Below are positions 6,194 through 6,320 of a stretch of DNA of 6,320 nucleotides, piece after piece (position 1 is the stretch's first letter; every line of letters begins with the position of its first letter). Made by a program: the position numbers and the translations under genes. The notes beneath the pieces are model-generated. The model saw nothing but the letters and a program-made list of their open reading frames with translations. It was not told the origin of the DNA and made no database searches. Source of the stretch: an uncultured Holophagales bacterium (GTDB taxonomy: Bacteria > Acidobacteriota > Thermoanaerobaculia > UBA5066); NCBI GenBank assembly GCA_937864895.1, contig CALMDF010000388.1:1-6320 (forward strand), in the 5' to 3' direction.

Positions 6194-6320
6194 CTAGAGG
6201 ATCACGCCCTTGAGCGGGATCTTGATCTCCTTCTTCGCCGGGTCCGTCGTGGTCACGGTCACGACGCCGTCGAAGACGCCCTTCTTCACCTTGTCGTCCA
6301 CCGAGATGATGACCTGCGCC
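6194..6320 (-). CDS. C-terminal fragment of a probable DUF1573-type beta-sandwich protein, partial
   Basis: Only the last 41 residues and the TAG stop (complement of 6194-6196) fall in the window; the start lies to the right. The fragment reads AQVIISVDDKVKKGVF, then DGVVTVTTTDPAKKEIKIPLKGVIL. A strand of the form V-T-V-T-T-T-D-P followed by an acid/basic turn and a final I-P-L-K-G-x-x matches the end of DUF1573/HYDIN-like Ig-fold domains (typically VTVTTNDP...LPLKG). In full-length members these follow a signal peptide and the proteins are exported. The assignment rests on this short end alone. It is convergent with the lipoprotein gene across the terminator hairpin. Confidence 0.6.
   Translation of the reverse strand, partial: AQVIISVDDKVKKGVFDGVVTVTTTDPAKKEIKIPLKGVIL

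Noticed and set aside
5343..6197. 284-codon plus-strand frame over the end of the secreted protein and the lipoprotein
   Set aside because: It is an Arg/Pro/Gly-rich shadow with no motif, in a frame conflicting with two supported genes.
1..6320. tRNA, rRNA, CRISPR repeats, insertion sequences, attachment sites or phage genes
   Set aside because: Reading both strands showed no spaced direct repeats, no transposase or integrase motifs and no cloverleaf-like segments; the gene gaps are all under about 110 bp.

Overview
This is a 6.3 kb stretch of very GC-rich chromosomal DNA, strongly biased to G/C at codon third positions. It holds six complete protein genes and two cut off by the window edges. 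No RNA gene, mobile element, CRISPR array or phage gene was seen. The base composition, the frequent GTG starts and the style of the exported proteins fit a high-GC Gram-negative bacterium. Acidobacteriota (Thermoanaerobaculia-like) is my best guess and Myxococcota is possible. This is inferred from style only; no marker gene is present.

Layout, left to right. A partial PAS-type sensor histidine kinase lies on the minus strand (1-1346) and appears to lack the phospho-accepting histidine. It diverges from a small hotdog acyl-CoA thioesterase (1392-1913, plus). The thioesterase converges, with a 14-bp overlap, on a DUF2203 gene (1900-2208, minus). That gene diverges, with 29 bp between start codons, from a sodium:solute symporter (2238-3584, plus). 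The symporter converges, with a 17-bp overlap, on a TetR-family regulator (3568-4206, minus). The regulator diverges across a 106-bp control region from a two-gene export operon on the plus strand: a secreted protein with a duplicated beta-rich unit (4313-5572) and a lipoprotein coupled to it by a 4-bp overlap (5569-6108). A hairpin that could terminate transcription from both sides (6137-6170) separates the lipoprotein from the C-terminus of a probable DUF1573-type protein entering on the minus strand (6194-6320).

How the genes may work together: strand changes at nearly every gene, so most are probably transcribed alone. The one clear operon is the secreted protein plus lipoprotein. Its position opposite the TetR gene, with small inverted repeats between them, makes it the likeliest TetR target. 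The symporter, thioesterase and DUF2203 protein look like ordinary housekeeping or accessory functions with no visible pathway link. The window shows no confidently new system. The most interesting items are the His-less kinase and the unannotated secreted-protein/lipoprotein pair. No stretch longer than about 110 bases lacks a gene.
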